From positions 372,001 to 436,000 of the forward strand of contig JAJSPD010000037.1 in NCBI GenBank assembly GCA_021307315.1: a DNA stretch of 64,000 nucleotides. The letters are read 5' to 3'. Each line of letters starts with the position of its first letter. Position 1 is the stretch's first letter. A program made the position numbers and the translations under genes. The stretch is from Bisporella sp. PMI_857. Its lineage: Eukaryota; Ascomycota; Leotiomycetes; Helotiales; Helotiaceae. The notes below the pieces were generated by a model. That model was not told the origin of the DNA and ran no database searches. It was given only the letters and a program-made list of their open reading frames with translations. This document shows positions 63,210-64,000 of the stretch, piece after piece.

Positions 63210-63974
63210 TTACTTGAGGTCGTAAAATGAATAATGGTCAAAAACCCCGCACATCTCCAAAGGCGATGGCACGAGGTCTCGTCCAGGTCTTGGTCGCTCA
63301 TCTGGAAGTATGATTTCATGGGTACATATGAACCTGCTGACCGATCTTGATTTTTTTCCCCGCTCCCTTTCCTGTCGATCACTTTCCTCCTTGCTCTGCT
63401 CCTCCTTAGCCTTAAGAGCTCGCTTGATCTTCTCGATATGTTCCGATGATGCATCTTCGACAGATTTCAAGTAAACGTACAATGGGTCACCCGAGCGGCT
63501 ACTGCCCACAACCCATGGAGTAAATTTGTTTAAAGCCCTTTGGGCCATAGTCTTGCTCTCAAACTCGAAAAGGCATTTTACCCTGTGCAGCATTAGTGAG
63601 GGCTCAAAATTACCGAAACTATACGGAATTCGAAAATATTACCAATTAACATGTTCTTTACTGTGTCCTTGAGAAGTCCACCTCCAGGGATAATCATTAT
63701 CATCAAGCTGGTGAATAAGCTTGCCTCCGCTTACTTCCATTGCGTCGAGAACCTCGGCTGTGTGGTCGCTGGGCATAAACGCTTCCAGTGTGTTCGTCAC
63801 AACCGCTGATTGATGCAATGAAGTGACGCGAATAGATGTAAATTTGGATATCAAGCGACGGCTGTCAATCTCAGCTTCTTGTAGAACTTCTTTTGCCTTT
63901 TCGGCCGCATCACGCGTCTTGAATCTGAGATAAACAAGTTTATCACCCTTATGGAATCTTGTAAATATTAGCAT
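63210..63974 (-). CDS. unknown protein, C-terminal exons (partial, continues past window edge)
   Basis: Two exons are visible: one from 63974 or beyond to 63642, and one from 63586 to 63210. They are joined by a 55-bp intron (GTAATA donor, GCACAG acceptor), where VNW is completed into VKCLFEFESKTMAQRALNKF. The upstream exon contains GDKLVYLRFKTRDAAEKAKE and RRLISKFTSIRVTSLHQS. The C-terminus has a charged helix (EHIEKIKRALKAKEEQSKEE) and a basic stretch. The fold resembles tandem RRM-like/ferredoxin repeats, but this is a weak impression. An in-frame ATG at 63974 sits next to a likely acceptor (TTTACAAG, 63957-63964), so the gene probably extends beyond 64000. Confidence 0.6.
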
Positions 63975-64000
63975 TCATCATAGTCGCGAAACAATGCAAG

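Overview
This is a window of nuclear DNA from a filamentous ascomycete fungus (Pezizomycotina). The evidence is many genes with short (43-185 bp) GT-AG introns carrying CTAAC/CTGAC-type branch points, long intergenic spacers, and typical fungal families: Crh-type cell-wall transglycosylase, WSC-domain protein, GH72 glucanosyltransferase relic, GPR1/FUN34/YaaH transporter, P450, phenol hydroxylase-like monooxygenase and a Tc1 transposon. Gene content fits a leotiomycete, but that placement is inference. I reassembled exons by eye from splice signals and reading-frame phase; every multi-exon model given as intact sums to a whole number of codons.

Layout. 0-9 kb: 3' end of a GH2 beta-mannosidase (+), a GPI-anchored Crh-like GH16 enzyme (-), a possible decayed coding stretch near 6 kb, and a two-WSC-domain secreted protein (-). 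9-20 kb: a BTB/POZ protein (+), a short-chain dehydrogenase (-) and a single-exon membrane protein (+), separated by long spacers. 20.4-21.7 kb: a complete Tc1-like transposon with identical 107-bp inverted repeats and an open transposase. 24.9-26.4 kb: a Ran1-like Ser/Thr kinase (+). 26.4-34.2 kb: nearly gene-free, with one uncertain 139-codon ORF. 34.2-41.8 kb: a PCI/SAC3-like protein (-) divergent from an AdipoR/hemolysin-III (Izh-like) receptor (+), a phenol 2-monooxygenase-like flavoprotein (-) and an acetate-permease-family transporter (+). 43-50 kb: a disordered Ser/Pro-rich protein (+), the spliceosomal kinase Prp4 (-) divergent from TMA7 (+), and a cytochrome P450 (-). 52.3-55.2 kb: a small secreted cysteine-rich protein (-) and a stand-alone RNA ligase (+). 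55.6-61.4 kb: three consecutive damaged or oddly framed loci: a membrane-anchored protein with a one-base frame break, a low-complexity gene with several lesions, and a GH72 pseudogene in which a stop replaces the predicted catalytic acid/base codon. 61.4-63.2 kb is AT-rich and gene-free. The window closes inside a gene of unknown function (-).

There is no single operon-like system. Themes are cell-wall remodelling and sensing (Crh, WSC, the GH72 relic), signalling kinases (Ran1-like, Prp4), single oxidative enzymes and RNA biology (Prp4, RNA ligase, PCI protein, TMA7). The most distinctive observations are the intact Tc1 copy, the orphan RNA ligase, several introns that are multiples of three and stop-free (so retention keeps the reading frame), a probable GC-AG intron, and a cluster of broken genes at 56-61 kb.
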